From Siphonodentalium dalli (lineage: Eukaryota; Mollusca; Scaphopoda; Gadilida; Siphonodentaliidae): a stretch of 64,000 nucleotides of DNA. A program made the position numbers and the translations under genes. The stretch covers positions 131,783,917 through 131,847,916 of the forward strand of contig CP136066.1 in the NCBI GenBank assembly GCA_032622095.1. Reading direction: 5' to 3'. Position 1 is the first letter of the stretch. The number at the start of each line of letters is the position of its first letter. Positions 50,001 through 53,941 of the stretch are shown piece after piece. The notes beneath the pieces are model-generated. The model made no database searches and had not been told where the DNA came from. It worked only from the letters and a program-made list of their open reading frames with translations.

Positions 50001-50681
50001 ATGCGATATCACTAAATGCATCTTACAATTTTATGAAATTTCACATATTCGATTTTGTTATATCATATATTCATTTTGTAATATTACAAAATGAATTATT
50101 GTATCACAAAATAGGTAATAAATAGAAGAACGGTTCCTCGTATGTTTAGTTTATATTGCTATGATGTTATCGACAACCTTACCACCTCGGCTATTTGAGA
50201 AATGACTTGCAGATCGATTGGGGTCATTGGATTTTGACCGGCAGAGTAAATAAACAAACTGTTTAGACAAAAACGAACTTTGTTTAATTACTCTACCGGC
50301 CTGATTTACGTCGGAAACGTTCGTGTAACCATTCGCAATAGCTTCCTTCAAAATTGAAAAGGGCCGGCCCATTATAACCGATCGGTTACTGGCACTGTTG
50401 TATAGATATATCACATGAACCATTTCAAACCATCTGATACCCTATACTGTTCCCACAATTCACACATAAATCAATGCTTTGATCGTTCTCCTGAATCAAC
50501 AAATCTGTTACAGGTATCTATTCTCCACAAGGCGATGTGGCGAAATGGTCGGTCGGATCTCGCAGACTATTTGGAGTGTAGGCGGAAGGAATACGCAGAT
50601 AGTCCGAAACCTGAAGAGTACATTCAGTCAGAGAACGCTCTAGATCCAGCCTCTTCTCAAGAAATACAAGCGGTTGCTTGA
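111..50681 (+). CDS. ZU5-UPA-death domain protein, DTHD1-like (5'-partial, 12 exons)
   Basis: Twelve exons join without breaking frame: 111-313, 8087-8265, 9155-9350, 17061-17195, 19604-19786, 20941-21069, 24057-24279, 38752-38881, 42243-42356, 42607-43006, 43565-43816 and 50514-50681. All have AG acceptors and GT donors with matching phases, giving 770 residues to a TGA. Domain order: coiled coil (about 1-110), two ZU5-type beta segments (about 128-350), a K/E-rich linker (350-410), a UPA-like region (about 417-631), a death domain (about 650-736) and an acidic tail. ZU5, UPA and death domains occur together in UNC5, PIDD1 and ankyrins. Two ZU5 units followed by a C-terminal death domain, at about this length, best fit DTHD1, from memory and without a search. 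A role in death-domain signalling or scaffolding is inferred. No signal peptide or membrane segment is visible. The start codon is probably upstream of the window. Confidence 0.8.
551..727. repeat. 9-bp subterminal array, left
   Basis: Degenerate units TTTCAAAAA and CTTCAAAAA repeat about 19 times. A mirror array is at 7779-7930. Long low-complexity frames across it (FLKFLKF type) are artefacts. Confidence 0.85.
1273..1488 (-). CDS. Small conserved frame of the left arm, 71 codons
   Basis: Not recognised. It starts [19 protein letters not shown] and contains [17 protein letters not shown]. The inverted partner at 7014-7229 differs by one residue (T/A), so the frame is intact in both arms. 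It could be a short element protein or chance conservation from the recent duplication. No TATA box was assigned. Confidence 0.25.
   Translation of the reverse strand: MRMNRLDHALYYLRTRSYFSIDSDYFIPVSVNTWLTYIPEIHSDAICIVYPELKCVNITFCSSRYDRSQSM
1681..1938 (-). CDS. Small frame of the left arm, 85 codons
   Basis: Not recognised, Cys/Val-rich ([17 protein letters not shown]). The first part overlaps an 87-bp tandem repeat, which weakens the case for a real gene. The partner at 6564-6821 is also open, with a few substitutions. Confidence 0.15.
   Translation of the reverse strand: MSVLSTFNGVVACVHIRLYNTMSMYVCVGTFNKDVKYKCQDSVHSCSNFVSVKRSSFVYYQQVICTIFERNQDGVPRCDIFIKLQ
1855..2030. repeat. Two-copy tandem repeat of about 87 bp in the left arm
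   Basis: Two units share ACATAGNCATAGTGTTNTACAG and the motif ATTAAAGGNGGA. The inverted counterpart lies at about 6485-6660. Confidence 0.7.
2057..2133 (+). repeat. 77-nt A homopolymer in the left arm
   Basis: An uninterrupted A run preceded by a shorter A-rich stretch. The right arm has ordinary sequence at the equivalent place, so this is either an insertion/replacement in one arm or a sequencing or assembly problem. Confidence 0.9.
2312..2317 (-). terminator. Poly(A) signal, left ATPase copy
   Basis: AATAAA on the minus strand, 6 bases past the stop codon, in the same position as in the right copy. Confidence 0.5.
2323..3768 (-). CDS. P-loop packaging-type ATPase, left copy (N-terminus lost)
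   Basis: The 481-residue frame starts at the internal Met. Walker A is GPTSSGKT (residues 20-27) and Walker B is NLVILDDLM (DD at 95-96). A likely sensor [10 protein letters not shown] lies near 122-131. These motifs and their spacing fit FtsK/HerA-type genome-packaging ATPases such as the A32-like protein of Polintons; no search was possible. A C-terminal C2HC-type finger (C-x2-C-x12-H-x4-C), a charged region and an Asp/Ser-rich acidic tail follow. Upstream, the glutamine-codon tract is in frame but interrupted by a TAA near 3918, and the N-terminal zinc finger of the other copy is missing. Either translation begins at 3768 or the gene is decaying. A poly(A) signal lies just past the stop. 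Confidence 0.7.
   Translation of the reverse strand: MAKIQEDFIFKHPFTACVSGPTSSGKTYFVKTLLQKSASKISPAPDRIIWFYKYWQPLYDEIKYTVTPHVNFIRGIPANLDSLINPRYKNLVILDDLMQTSSKDQRVNDLHSEGSHHLNLSLISLNQNFYYNKDPTQRRNCQYLVLFNNPIDKGLISTLSRQMYPECRQRMVREFSEATSEPYGYLLVDLKAATPDTLRLRQNVLKEDTNQHMGEWNGMKYNLQKDREHPDEQNGMKKHTKDTETQGQQNAMKYDDRELPGQQKGIAYNYIVPQGQHNDYTNDIRPPGELDEINKKNRQNIDIREDMSYPCNDCGLLFEDHYDVQRHVKNWCQENKLKRKLTEDTDDSQNKKIKLNEDEYFKSLCDESRDKTHEEWSDKVDTYKENGSKETEAKEQTYKDLKSKDMKQFMNGYAWTIFAYLQLRNGTLHNRVMDKVDKYLNNGYGECDAVKMSILKYKPMLEKFMDETNDTSDESDDNSDD
3951..4509. other. Unique spacer at the centre of the palindrome
   Basis: This is the only large segment of the element with no inverted partner. It holds the first 22 codons (the N-terminal zinc finger) and promoter of the right ATPase gene. 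To the left are about 400 bp with a short basic + frame (about 3955-4238) that I do not recognise. Confidence 0.6.
4390..4399 (+). promoter_or_regulatory. TATA box of the right ATPase gene
   Basis: TATATAAATA lies 45 bases before the ATG at 4444, which would leave a very short 5' leader of about 20 bases. It lies in the unique spacer, so the left copy has no equivalent. Confidence 0.5.
4444..6189 (+). CDS. C2H2 finger-polyQ-P-loop ATPase, right copy
   Basis: A 581-residue protein. An N-terminal C2H2 finger (C5, C8, H21, H26) is followed by a Gln/His-rich tract (about 31-90). The ATPase has Walker A GPTSSGKT at 117-124 and Walker B with DD at 192-193; a C2HC finger and a charged C-terminal region follow. 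Before the C-terminus it differs from the left copy at six residues that I could count. One A fewer in a short A run at about 6118-6121 shifts the last 25 or so codons out of the acidic-tail frame, so the native end is lost. Role by family resemblance: ATP-driven DNA packaging into a capsid. A TATA box sits 45-54 bp upstream and AATAAA overlaps the end. A DNA-binding role for the fingers is an inference. Confidence 0.75.
   Translation: MKYQCEECLSVYAWQDSLKRHIKVKHTPSEQQQQQYHQPQQQQQQQHQQHQQQQQYHQPQQQQQQQQYHQPQQQQQQHHQQQQQQPPSDITSCFDDPMAKIQEDFIFKHPFTACVSGPTSSGKTYFVKTLLQKSASKISPAPDRIIWFYKYWQPLYDEINYTVTPHVNFIRGIPANLDSLINPRYKNLVILDDLMQTSSKDQRVNDLHSEGSHHLNLSLISLNQNFYYNKDPTQRRNCQYLVLFNNPIDKGLISTLSRQMYPECRQRMVREFSEATSEPYGYLLADLKAATPDTLRLRQNVLKEDTNQHMGEWNGMKYNLQKDREHPYEQNGMKKHTKDTETQGQQNAMKYDDRELPGQQKGIAYNYIVPQGQHNDYTNDIRPPGELDEIYKKNRQNIDIREDMSYPCNDCGLLFEDHYDVQRHVKNWCQENKLKRKLTEDTDDSQNKKIKLNEDEYFKSLCDESRDKTHEEWSDKVDTYKENGSKETEAKEQAYKDLKSKDMKQFMNGYAWTIFAYLQLCNGTLHNRVMDKVDKYLNNGYGECDAVKMSILKYKPMLENSWTKQMTLLTKVMTIRTIKFQ
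6185..6190 (+). terminator. Poly(A) signal, right ATPase copy
   Basis: AATAAA begins a few bases after the native-frame TAA at 6178-6180, an unusually short 3' end. The shifted frame of this copy runs into the signal before stopping. Confidence 0.55.
6564..6821 (+). CDS. Small frame of the right arm, 85 codons
   Basis: Partner of 1681-1938. Its first part is repeat-derived and the rest ([17 protein letters not shown]) is unrecognised. Confidence 0.15.
   Translation: MSVLSTFNGVVACVHIRLYNNMSMYVCVGTFKKDVKYKCQDSVHSCSNFVSVKRSSFVYYQQVSCTIFESNQDGVPRCDIFIKLQ
7014..7229 (+). CDS. Small conserved frame of the right arm, 71 codons
   Basis: Partner of 1273-1488, identical but for one residue. It lies downstream of the ATPase gene in the same orientation. 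Function unknown. Confidence 0.25.
   Translation: MRMNRLDHALYYLRTRSYFSIDSDYFIPVSVNAWLTYIPEIHSDAICIVYPELKCVNITFCSSRYDRSQSM
7779..7930. repeat. 9-bp subterminal array, right
   Basis: Inverted counterpart of 551-727, with a slightly different number and order of units (TTTTTGAAA, TTTTTGAAG). Confidence 0.85.
8087..8265 (+). CDS. Exon B: charged coiled coil
   Basis: Starts after CTGCAG| and ends CACGA|GTGAGT. It encodes about 59 residues with long E/K/R runs ([15 protein letters not shown]) and then a W-rich stretch ending in the motif WESWPAHE. The donor leaves two bases, completed by the first base of the next exon. The acceptor is only 73 bp from the right end of the palindromic element in intron 1. 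Confidence 0.75.
8650..9061. mobile_element. MITE-like element, 0.41 kb, in intron 2
   Basis: The ends form imperfect inverted repeats of about 45 bp: GAACGGAAGTA at 8650 and its complement at 9061, with GTACGCGTTTTCG inside both. There is no coding capacity and no clear target duplication. Confidence 0.6.
9155..9350 (+). CDS. Exon C: first ZU5-type segment, N-terminal part
   Basis: Runs from GTTGACAG| to TTGGAT|GTGAGT. The residues include [11 protein letters not shown] and [12 protein letters not shown], a beta-rich pattern typical of the opening half of a ZU5-like domain. The acceptor completes the split Glu codon from exon B and the donor is phase 0. Confidence 0.75.
9351..9834. other. 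Intron 3, 5' part
   Basis: A+T-rich intron sequence following the exon C donor; I see no gene, clear repeat or structural signal. Confidence 0.4.
9835..10720. repeat. Dispersed repeat, long copy
   Basis: Both ends match 53640-53935 in the same orientation (ATAATTTCCTCAAGAATATAC on the left; TGTAAAACCCCTAATTT and AGGAGAAAATACT on the right). This copy has about 540 bp more in the middle, so one copy has an insertion or the other a deletion. Confidence 0.65.
10281..10373 (+). repeat. 47-bp tandem duplication
   Basis: Two adjacent units start with GCAGTTCCGACTTTTAATCC, 47 bp apart, within the extra middle part of the dispersed repeat. Confidence 0.8.
11077..11108 (+). repeat. GACAGACAG / TATATATAG repeat tail
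   Basis: The pattern GACAGACAGATCCTACTC plus TTTATATATAG is the tail of an unclassified dispersed element. Further copies in the same orientation are at 16601 and 16945, so tails flank both sides of the 5.4-kb palindrome. Confidence 0.5.
11118..16530. mobile_element. Fold-back element, 5.4-kb degenerate palindrome, intron 3
   Basis: Left positions pair with right positions around a centre near 13740 (for example 11530 with 15940, 12080 with 15390, 12870 with 14530, 13290 with 14245). Similarity runs from the outer ends almost to the middle with hardly any spacer. The arms carry several AAGATGGCGGCC-type motifs. No intact gene is present; scattered short frames are disrupted. The arms have diverged, so it is older than the element in intron 1. 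Family unknown; a long-terminal-inverted-repeat (fold-back) DNA element is the best description. Confidence 0.7.
16601..16628 (+). repeat. GACAGACAG / TATATATA repeat tail
   Basis: Same tail pattern as 11077-11108, at the right side of the palindrome. Confidence 0.45.
16860..17018 (+). repeat. Unclassified element tail with TA microsatellite
   Basis: The sequence CACCAAATTTGGTTGAAATC precedes GGACAGACAGACGGACAGAC and ends in a (TA)n run at about 16986-17018. This is a common invertebrate repeat end. It lies 43 bp upstream of exon D. Confidence 0.55.
17061..17195 (+). CDS. Exon D: ZU5-type segment continuing
   Basis: Begins after CATGTCCAG| and ends CACAAG|GTATGG, 45 codons, phase 0 at both ends. 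The motif [11 protein letters not shown] and the later [11 protein letters not shown] are characteristic of ZU5 strands (compare the P-x-Y-V-A-I-x-H pattern in UNC5 and ankyrin). It joins exons C and E without a frame change. Confidence 0.8.
17196..18480. other. Intron 4, first part
   Basis: No exon or clear element. Two AAAGAGCGTT motifs lie at 17846 and 17888; the second reads AATAAAGAGCGTTTA and is shared with other introns. Confidence 0.4.
18490..18990. repeat. Degenerate tandem repeat of about 32 bp
   Basis: About 15 imperfect units are built on CATTATATGATGT and GTGGTTTCATC. Drift between units is strong, so the array is old. Confidence 0.75.
19604..19786 (+). CDS. Exon E: ZU5 junction
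   Basis: Starts after TTCGACAG| and ends CTACAG|GTAATG, 61 codons, phase 0 at both ends. It contains [13 protein letters not shown], the end of the first ZU5 unit. This is followed by [16 protein letters not shown], which resembles the strand pair that opens a second ZU5 unit. Confidence 0.75.
20155..20550 (+). mobile_element. Short dispersed element, about 0.4 kb, intron 5
   Basis: Begins TATATATAACCCATCGTCTGTG, runs through GGTGAATCTCGGTCACGC and ends ACGGGCTATCCCCTAGTTATA, flanked by TATATA on both sides. No coding capacity; class uncertain. Confidence 0.45.
20759..20920 (+). repeat. 41-42-bp tandem repeat, four copies, before exon F
   Basis: Units containing AAAGCTATTTATCAGGTGTT start at 20768, 20809, 20851 and 20893. 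The last copy ends about 20 bp before the exon F acceptor, so copy number could affect the branch-point region. Open frames across it are artefacts. Confidence 0.9.
20941..21069 (+). CDS. Exon F: second ZU5-type segment
   Basis: Runs from ATATCCAG| to ATCACG|GTAGGT, 43 codons, phase 0. Motifs [11 protein letters not shown] and [10 protein letters not shown] match the late ZU5 pattern in which a conserved SPI precedes an aromatic/acidic stretch. A 41-42-bp tandem repeat ends just upstream of the acceptor. Confidence 0.8.
21390..21930 (+). repeat. Fragment of the ATGGC-rich inverted-repeat family
   Basis: Matches part of 11450-11600 (CTTAACTTCACC and a tract near CAGACAATATGCCGTC), then matches 25065-25320 and 44820-45085 (ACAGAACGCGGTATAAAAT). 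Confidence 0.6.
22305..22400 (+). repeat. Dispersed repeat pair member
   Basis: Shares CGTTAAAANGAGTAAAATATAAAT and a GAGCGCG segment with 44270-44350. The short pair is not classifiable. Confidence 0.5.
22401..24056. other. Intron 6, second half
   Basis: No exon. Two direct copies of TAAACGCTCTTTATT (near 23081 and 23209) are spaced by 128 bp. The rest is unremarkable A+T-rich DNA; an open frame at 23593-23856 does not match the phase of the flanking exons. Confidence 0.4.
24057..24279 (+). CDS. Exon G: ZU5 end and charged helical linker
   Basis: Starts after TTATCAG| with residues [11 protein letters not shown], closing the second ZU5 unit. About 55 residues of strongly charged helix follow ([15 protein letters not shown]), then [10 protein letters not shown]. 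It joins directly to exon F and its donor GATG|GTTAGT leaves phase 1. The linker would separate the ZU5 units from the UPA-like region. Confidence 0.8.
24757..26260. mobile_element. Long-inverted-repeat element, 1.5 kb, intron 7
   Basis: Left arm 24757-25215 pairs with right arm 25745-26260 (for example AGATATGGAGCCACG near 24840 with its complement near 26170). The arms include ATGGC-rich motifs and match 21650-21925 and 44820-45085. No gene is inside. Confidence 0.65.
26261..27370. other. Intron 7 between repeat elements
   Basis: No gene recognised; a Ser/Thr/Gln-rich frame at 26288-26551 has no supporting splice context. The region around 27210-27320 has a direct-repeat partner at 31345-31425, on the far side of the next element. 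Confidence 0.35.
29146..29174 (+). other. G-rich tract, potential G-quadruplex
   Basis: Four or more runs of five or more G separated by single A bases on the + strand, an intramolecular quadruplex pattern, in the interior of the CACTA-like element. Confidence 0.7.
30443..30900 (+). repeat. 114-bp tandem repeat, four copies, inside the CACTA-like element
   Basis: Units start TGTTTGGATCNACCACACAAA at 30443, 30557, 30671 and 30785, exactly 114 bp apart. Each contains CACATATGTG-type palindromes and a TAATGGCGGTGAACA segment. The open frames that cross it are repeat artefacts. Confidence 0.9.
31689..34440 (+). pseudogene. Degenerate LTR retrotransposon gag-pol relic
   Basis: Pieces of a gag-pol polyprotein occur in order with many stops and shifts. 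Gag N-terminus: [15 protein letters not shown] near 31722. Gag core: [14 protein letters not shown] near 31966. A CCHC-like cluster [14 protein letters not shown] is near 32509. An RT-like region includes [18 protein letters not shown] and [10 protein letters not shown] (33300-33560). An RNase H-like end has TDGAVKFGG near 33980 and [20 protein letters not shown] near 34330. An unrelated stretch at about 34035-34230 splits RNase H. I recall a widespread invertebrate LTR family with these motifs but cannot assign it to Gypsy or BEL/Pao. No LTR pair was identified. Confidence 0.7.
34500..35090 (+). repeat. Two direct copies of a repeat of about 190 bp
   Basis: Copies at about 34530-34680 and 34915-35085 share CTCGTCTAGCCCAGACTG and TATTGACATAGA. 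The first has GGTTCGAACC, like a tRNA B box, but no A box was found. Confidence 0.5.
36500..36720 (+). repeat. Short ACGAATGTAAT repeats
   Basis: Three or more units near 36503, 36547 and 36690 share ACGAATGTAAT followed by ATTAGACAT-like sequence. Confidence 0.55.
37273..37631 (-). pseudogene. Possible zinc-finger protein fragment
   Basis: Two overlapping minus-strand frames (37374-37631 and 37273-37488) look like one sequence broken by a shift. The second contains C-x2-C-x12-H-x4-H (CYHC...RHTMQAH). This may be a relic of an element protein; no family recognised. Confidence 0.25.
38752..38881 (+). CDS. Exon H: start of the UPA-like region
   Basis: Acceptor CACACTAG| lies 14.5 kb after the preceding donor. 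The two leading bases complete an Asp codon, and [17 protein letters not shown] and MMRPYE follow. The donor ACG|GTATGT leaves two bases, matched by the next exon. The exon sits just outside the right edge of an inverted-repeat element. Confidence 0.75.
38986..41746 (+). mobile_element. Dispersed element with GACA tail, introns 8 and near exon I
   Basis: Starts TATACTAGCAGGTTTACCCG and continues GCGTTGCCCAGG, a common invertebrate repeat start. It ends in an (ACAG)n tail plus TATAAATATAG at about 41700-41746. Inside are tandem units of about 285 bp (starting near 40815, 41102, 41387 and a shorter one at 41515) built on CTGACTCGAAYG and GGTGGAAATCGGCG. A second internal (CAGA)n tail near 40420-40445 may mark a nested or earlier copy. 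A 166-codon frame at 40034-40534 is probably repeat-derived. Confidence 0.5.
41889..41901 (+). repeat. Poly-G tract
   Basis: About 12 consecutive G bases close to exon I; prone to sequencing length errors. Confidence 0.8.
42243..42356 (+). CDS. Exon I: UPA-like region
   Basis: Begins after TATCTTACAG| and ends ACAAAG|GTACGA. The motif [18 protein letters not shown] is followed by [10 protein letters not shown]. Phases match the exons on either side. Confidence 0.75.
42607..43006 (+). CDS. Exon J: UPA domain core
   Basis: The largest exon, 133 complete codons, from CCATTTCAG| to CCCAAA|GTGAGT. Features include [20 protein letters not shown], then [17 protein letters not shown] with strand-like spacing, and a basic segment before [12 protein letters not shown] glycine/acidic turn followed by beta strands and a position just before the death domain are what UPA domains show in UNC5, PIDD1 and ankyrin. 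Confidence 0.8.
43007..43564. other. Intron 10
   Basis: A 558-bp intron with GT-AG ends; no repeat or other feature seen. Confidence 0.6.
43565..43816 (+). CDS. Exon K: death domain, helices 1-5
   Basis: Eighty-four codons from ATTCCACAG| to GACAAA|GTGAGT. After a proline-rich start come the death-domain signatures: [20 protein letters not shown] (helices 1-2, with the conserved W), then AILRNMN, then [12 protein letters not shown] (helix 5). Such domains assemble with other death domains in signalling complexes. Confidence 0.85.
44225..44350 (+). repeat. Dispersed repeat pair member
   Basis: Partner of 22305-22400 (GTTAAAACGAGTAAAATATAAAT). Confidence 0.5.
44511..48854. mobile_element. Complex inverted-repeat element, 4.3 kb, intron 11
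   Basis: The outer ends match: TAGTGTGGTCGT at 44511 and its complement near 48854. A third copy of the terminal sequence lies inside at about 48000-48140 in the same orientation as the right end, so the structure is nested or tandem on the right. Units with ATGGCNGCC and ACAGAACGCGGTATAAAAT occur at 44820-45085, 45350-45600 and 48180-48540. TCCGCTAAAA repeats four times near 44600-44650. No gene recognised in the loop (45700-47800). Confidence 0.6.
48955..49205 (+). repeat. Two-copy repeat of about 130 bp
   Basis: Both copies have TGTCCGGATRATAACTTGAA and ATATTTGGTACGTG, followed by TTTGRGAAGA. Confidence 0.6.
49205..49440. repeat. AT-rich GATATC array, first part
   Basis: Many copies of TGATATCATAAAATCGAATA-like units in both orientations, so the array is rich in short palindromes. 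Confidence 0.75.
49443..49611. mobile_element. MITE-like palindromic unit, 0.17 kb
   Basis: Ends are TAGAACGACACAAGTGTG (left) and an imperfect complement ending near 49611. Inner TGATAACGTTATTGCAC pairs with GTGCAATAACGTTAACA. It is inserted within the GATATC array. Confidence 0.6.
49795..49905 (+). repeat. Fragment of the 44.5-48.9-kb element family
   Basis: Close match to 44865-44970 (TTTTTGCCTAATATCTTAAAG and GGTTCAGACTGGCGAC). Confidence 0.8.
49980..50125. repeat. AT-rich GATATC array, second part
   Basis: The same unit type as 49205-49440 resumes after the interruption. Confidence 0.65.
50514..50681 (+). CDS. Exon L: end of death domain and C-terminal tail
   Basis: Starts after TGTTACAG|. 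Residues [17 protein letters not shown] give the last death-domain helix (the usual pattern is L-x-x-A-L-x-x-x-G-R-x-D-L-A). A 30-residue acidic, Ser/Pro-containing tail ends at TGA 50679-50681. No canonical AATAAA is obvious in the next 300 bp, so the 3' end of the transcript is not placed. Confidence 0.85.
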   Translation, partial: VSILHKAMWRNGRSDLADYLECRRKEYADSPKPEEYIQSENALDPASSQEIQAVA

Positions 50682-50739
50682 TCCCGTTAGCATATATATA
50701 GCTGCTTAATTTGTGTTGATATCGGACATAGTATGTGTT

Positions 50740-50965
50740 ATCACCCCTGTGTACGCATGCCTATGTTCCGAAGACCCAATACCCTGAAGGTCATATATTC
50801 CGAAGTCCCAATACTACGAAGATCCGATATTCCGAAGGCAAAATACTCCGAATGTCAAATAGTCCGAAGGTCTAATACTCCCGAAAGTATAATAATATAT
50901 AGAACTCCGAAGATATTATACCCCCCGATTACATCGAATGTGCGATACTCCGAATGTGCTCTGGT
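50740..50965 (+). repeat. CCGAAGGTC tandem array, left
   Basis: About ten degenerate units of 17-20 bp, pattern ATACTCCGAAGGTCNAAT, just after the stop codon of the host gene. The inverse pattern is found at 52560-52800. Confidence 0.8.
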
Positions 50966-52559
50966 GTAACGGCTGGTTATAGGTTATAAGCAACTAAATA
51001 CATGAAATTATGCCCCTTGGCATTTGTGTAGGGAAACTCAAGTCAGCTTAAAAAATATATCGGCAGCTGAATGGTGTATAATATCTTCAGTTGTTTAATG
51101 TGAAAGAAAAAGAAATGCATAGGCTATGTTAATTCCTCGGCCATTTGTGTGGGATTGTTCGTCAAGTGGCTACATTTGTCGCCAAATTTGGTAGGGGTGG
51201 GGGTATTTTTCTATATTGAAATATTTTGCACAAAAGGGGGTAGTTGTGGAAATGGCAATTTATTTCCAGGAATAAGTATAGTGAGGCACCATTTCTTTTT
51301 TGACAACTTATGTCCGACGTGGAGTTCTACACGCAGAAATATTTAAAGTTGGCTCAGTAGGGCAATGAATCGTGGGAATGGCTTAACCCTAACACTGTCG
51401 CCTATATGGGAAATATTTAGTTGATTGTAACCTTTACGGCGTGCAGTCCTTCATGCATGCTCGCTCTTTTATGGATCGGTCTACATTGTGCATTGACAGA
51501 AAACCCGAAGAGCGGATCCATGGCTATATATTGAGATTTTGCATCGCCCCAGTGCGTCTTAGACGAGCGCAGACCTATTTATTTCATACATACTTGTTTG
51601 TAGGTTCAACTTTTTTATATGTTGTTGTGTGAAGCCCCGACAAGTTGGGTCGATTCAAACGTCTGACTTACTACTTCTACGGAAATGCTGAGTTATAGGT
51701 ATTATATACATCATATGTCACGGGAAAGAGATTATATTCCATATCTAGACATGAGCTAAATATGGGATACCAAAGCTGCTTATAATGTGGTACTGAGACA
51801 GTGAGACTCCTGTACGACTCTCCCGTCGAAGCGTCACCGAATGCTTACATCGTTTGACATTAATATAAGCATATCCATATCCATGCTGTGACATGGAAGC
51901 ACATTGGTAGTGGTATATTTTTCACAAGAATTAAAGATGCAGATTCCGATTTAACACCCTAAATAACTATTTCTTCGGCATCAGGGGTAAAACATATTTG
52001 AATGGAGTCAAGGAACCCACACATCAAACTCAGAGTTATCAGATTTCGATTTTTGAAATCTCTTATTTTTCACCACCTGGAAACAATTCCGCTGACTTCT
52101 TCCAGCAATAGGACAGACATGCGCGGACGCCGTTACCAGATGTCACCGGGTGGCAATGCTCGATATAAGTCCAGAGCATCAGCGGCGATCTCAAATTAAT
52201 TGATATAATGGAAAGTAATGAAAAGTATCGCCATCAACAAGAATACGATATGTTGTGATAGTTGACGGATAATTATATACATATTTAAGAATCGGTAATC
52301 ATGTTTTATTCATGCAAGTAGGCAAATATATACGTGTTTATACACTTGTGATAACTCACGTTGGGGAATTCCAATTTGAAATAGGAATCATCATAAATGG
52401 AATTTCGCTCATCGACGAAACTACCCAGAAAACCCGTTATTATCAGTTTATTATAGGATTTTTTCGACAAATATGATATCGTGATTGGTTTATTGGTAAT
52501 AAACTAATTTGGCTAACTAAATCGGCTTTTCGAGCCATCTCCGCCCTTAATCATCGGAC
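50966..52559. other. Region between the two CCGAAGGTC arrays
   Basis: No convincing gene. If the arrays are the ends of one element, this is its interior (total about 2.06 kb). Confidence 0.4.
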
Positions 52560-52800
52560 CTTCGGTTTATTGGGCCGTCGTAGTATTCGGAGTATTCGGC
52601 CTACATGTATAATTTGGATTGTTGTTGTGTTGTATATATACGCGCTCAATTGTCAACCGTGATTTCGATGAACAATAAACTAGCTAATATCTATCTATTG
52701 CTTCGGAGTATCTGACCTTCGTACTACTGAGTCTTTGACATATATAATCTTCGGGGAATCGGGTCTAGCTTCGTAATATCGGACATTCGGAATAAAGGGA
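52560..52800 (-). repeat. CCGAAGGTC tandem array, right (inverted)
   Basis: Units such as GACCTTCG, TTCGGAGTATTCGG and GGACATTCGG are complementary to the 50740-50965 units. Confidence 0.7.
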
Positions 52801-53639
52801 CGACACTGTGTGGGTTTGAATTGCTTTCCAAGATTCGCATACAGGCGAACAATACGTACTATGCGTGGACTATGTCCATGCGACCGAGTCCGTAAGACGA
52901 GCCAATGTGTGGCACAGAGAACTCACCAAACATTGATTACCGATATCGGGAACCTACAAGGTGGCGATAATTAAATACACATTTGTTTTACAATTCATCG
53001 GGATGTTATGTGTAACTTGAAGCAACAGGAAGCGTACATTATCGTCACATACACAGAAAACCATTATATAGCTAAGTTGTTATTAAAGGGACGGGCGGCC
53101 TTCGTTGTCTTCTACTATATATTTTGAGACTTTCGTATATATATGTGTGTGTATATCCTTTATAGACTCGAAAACGGCTCGAGCGATTGAGCCCAATCTA
53201 AGGGTAAAAATCCACGAGAAGTGTCATCGCACCGCTTCTGAGAACGTCCGAGCACTCCTTCGTCCACCGCCCTGCCACCGTCGTTGGAATTGATGGGTTA
53301 ATGGGTTAATGATTAAGGAGCGTTCGTATCTGCGGTGTCGTTGTTAAAGAGCGTTTATATACACGAGTATAAATACAGCTCAATCGACCGTCTCGGAAAC
53401 TGGGGATATCGAGACGAAATTTCGTACTTCCAAGGGACGGGGAAGATTTTCGTCGGGTCAGTTTGTCCGCCTGATGTGACCTTGACCTTGAAACAGGTAC
53501 CCACAAATGACCTTGGGCGATATCTCGGTCGTCAGCGGTGACATCGACGTGAAATTTGTTATGTATGGTCAACTCGTACAAATTAATTGATCGACCAAAG
53601 CCATGGGTCCAATCCCGCCAGCGGCGGGCTAAGCTGCTA
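52801..53639. other. Downstream intergenic stretch
   Basis: No gene supported. It contains a TAAAGAGCGTTTA motif at 53345. Confidence 0.35.
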
Positions 53640-53935
53640 GTAGTTTATAATTTAGAAATAACATTTATCAAATTTTATAATTTCCTCAAGAATATACTAA
53701 TAATGACGATATTATTCACAAAACACGCTTTGTGTCAGAGAAAATGCAGGTCAAGTGTTATTCATTTCTCGCAAAAATAAGCAGAGTCATGATATTGCGT
53801 CATTTTCTTATTTAGATTCGCGCGCATTGTACGTCGGTTGTAAAACCCCTAATTTGGTGCCTCTCAATACTATCATTGTAAATTGCTTAGTTGTTATATA
53901 TTACCATATATAGGTTAGGAGAAAATACTGGAAGT
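53640..53935 (+). repeat. Dispersed repeat, short copy
   Basis: Same orientation as 9835-10720 and similar at both ends, but without the 540-bp middle portion. Confidence 0.65.
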
Positions 53936-53941
53936 GTCTAT

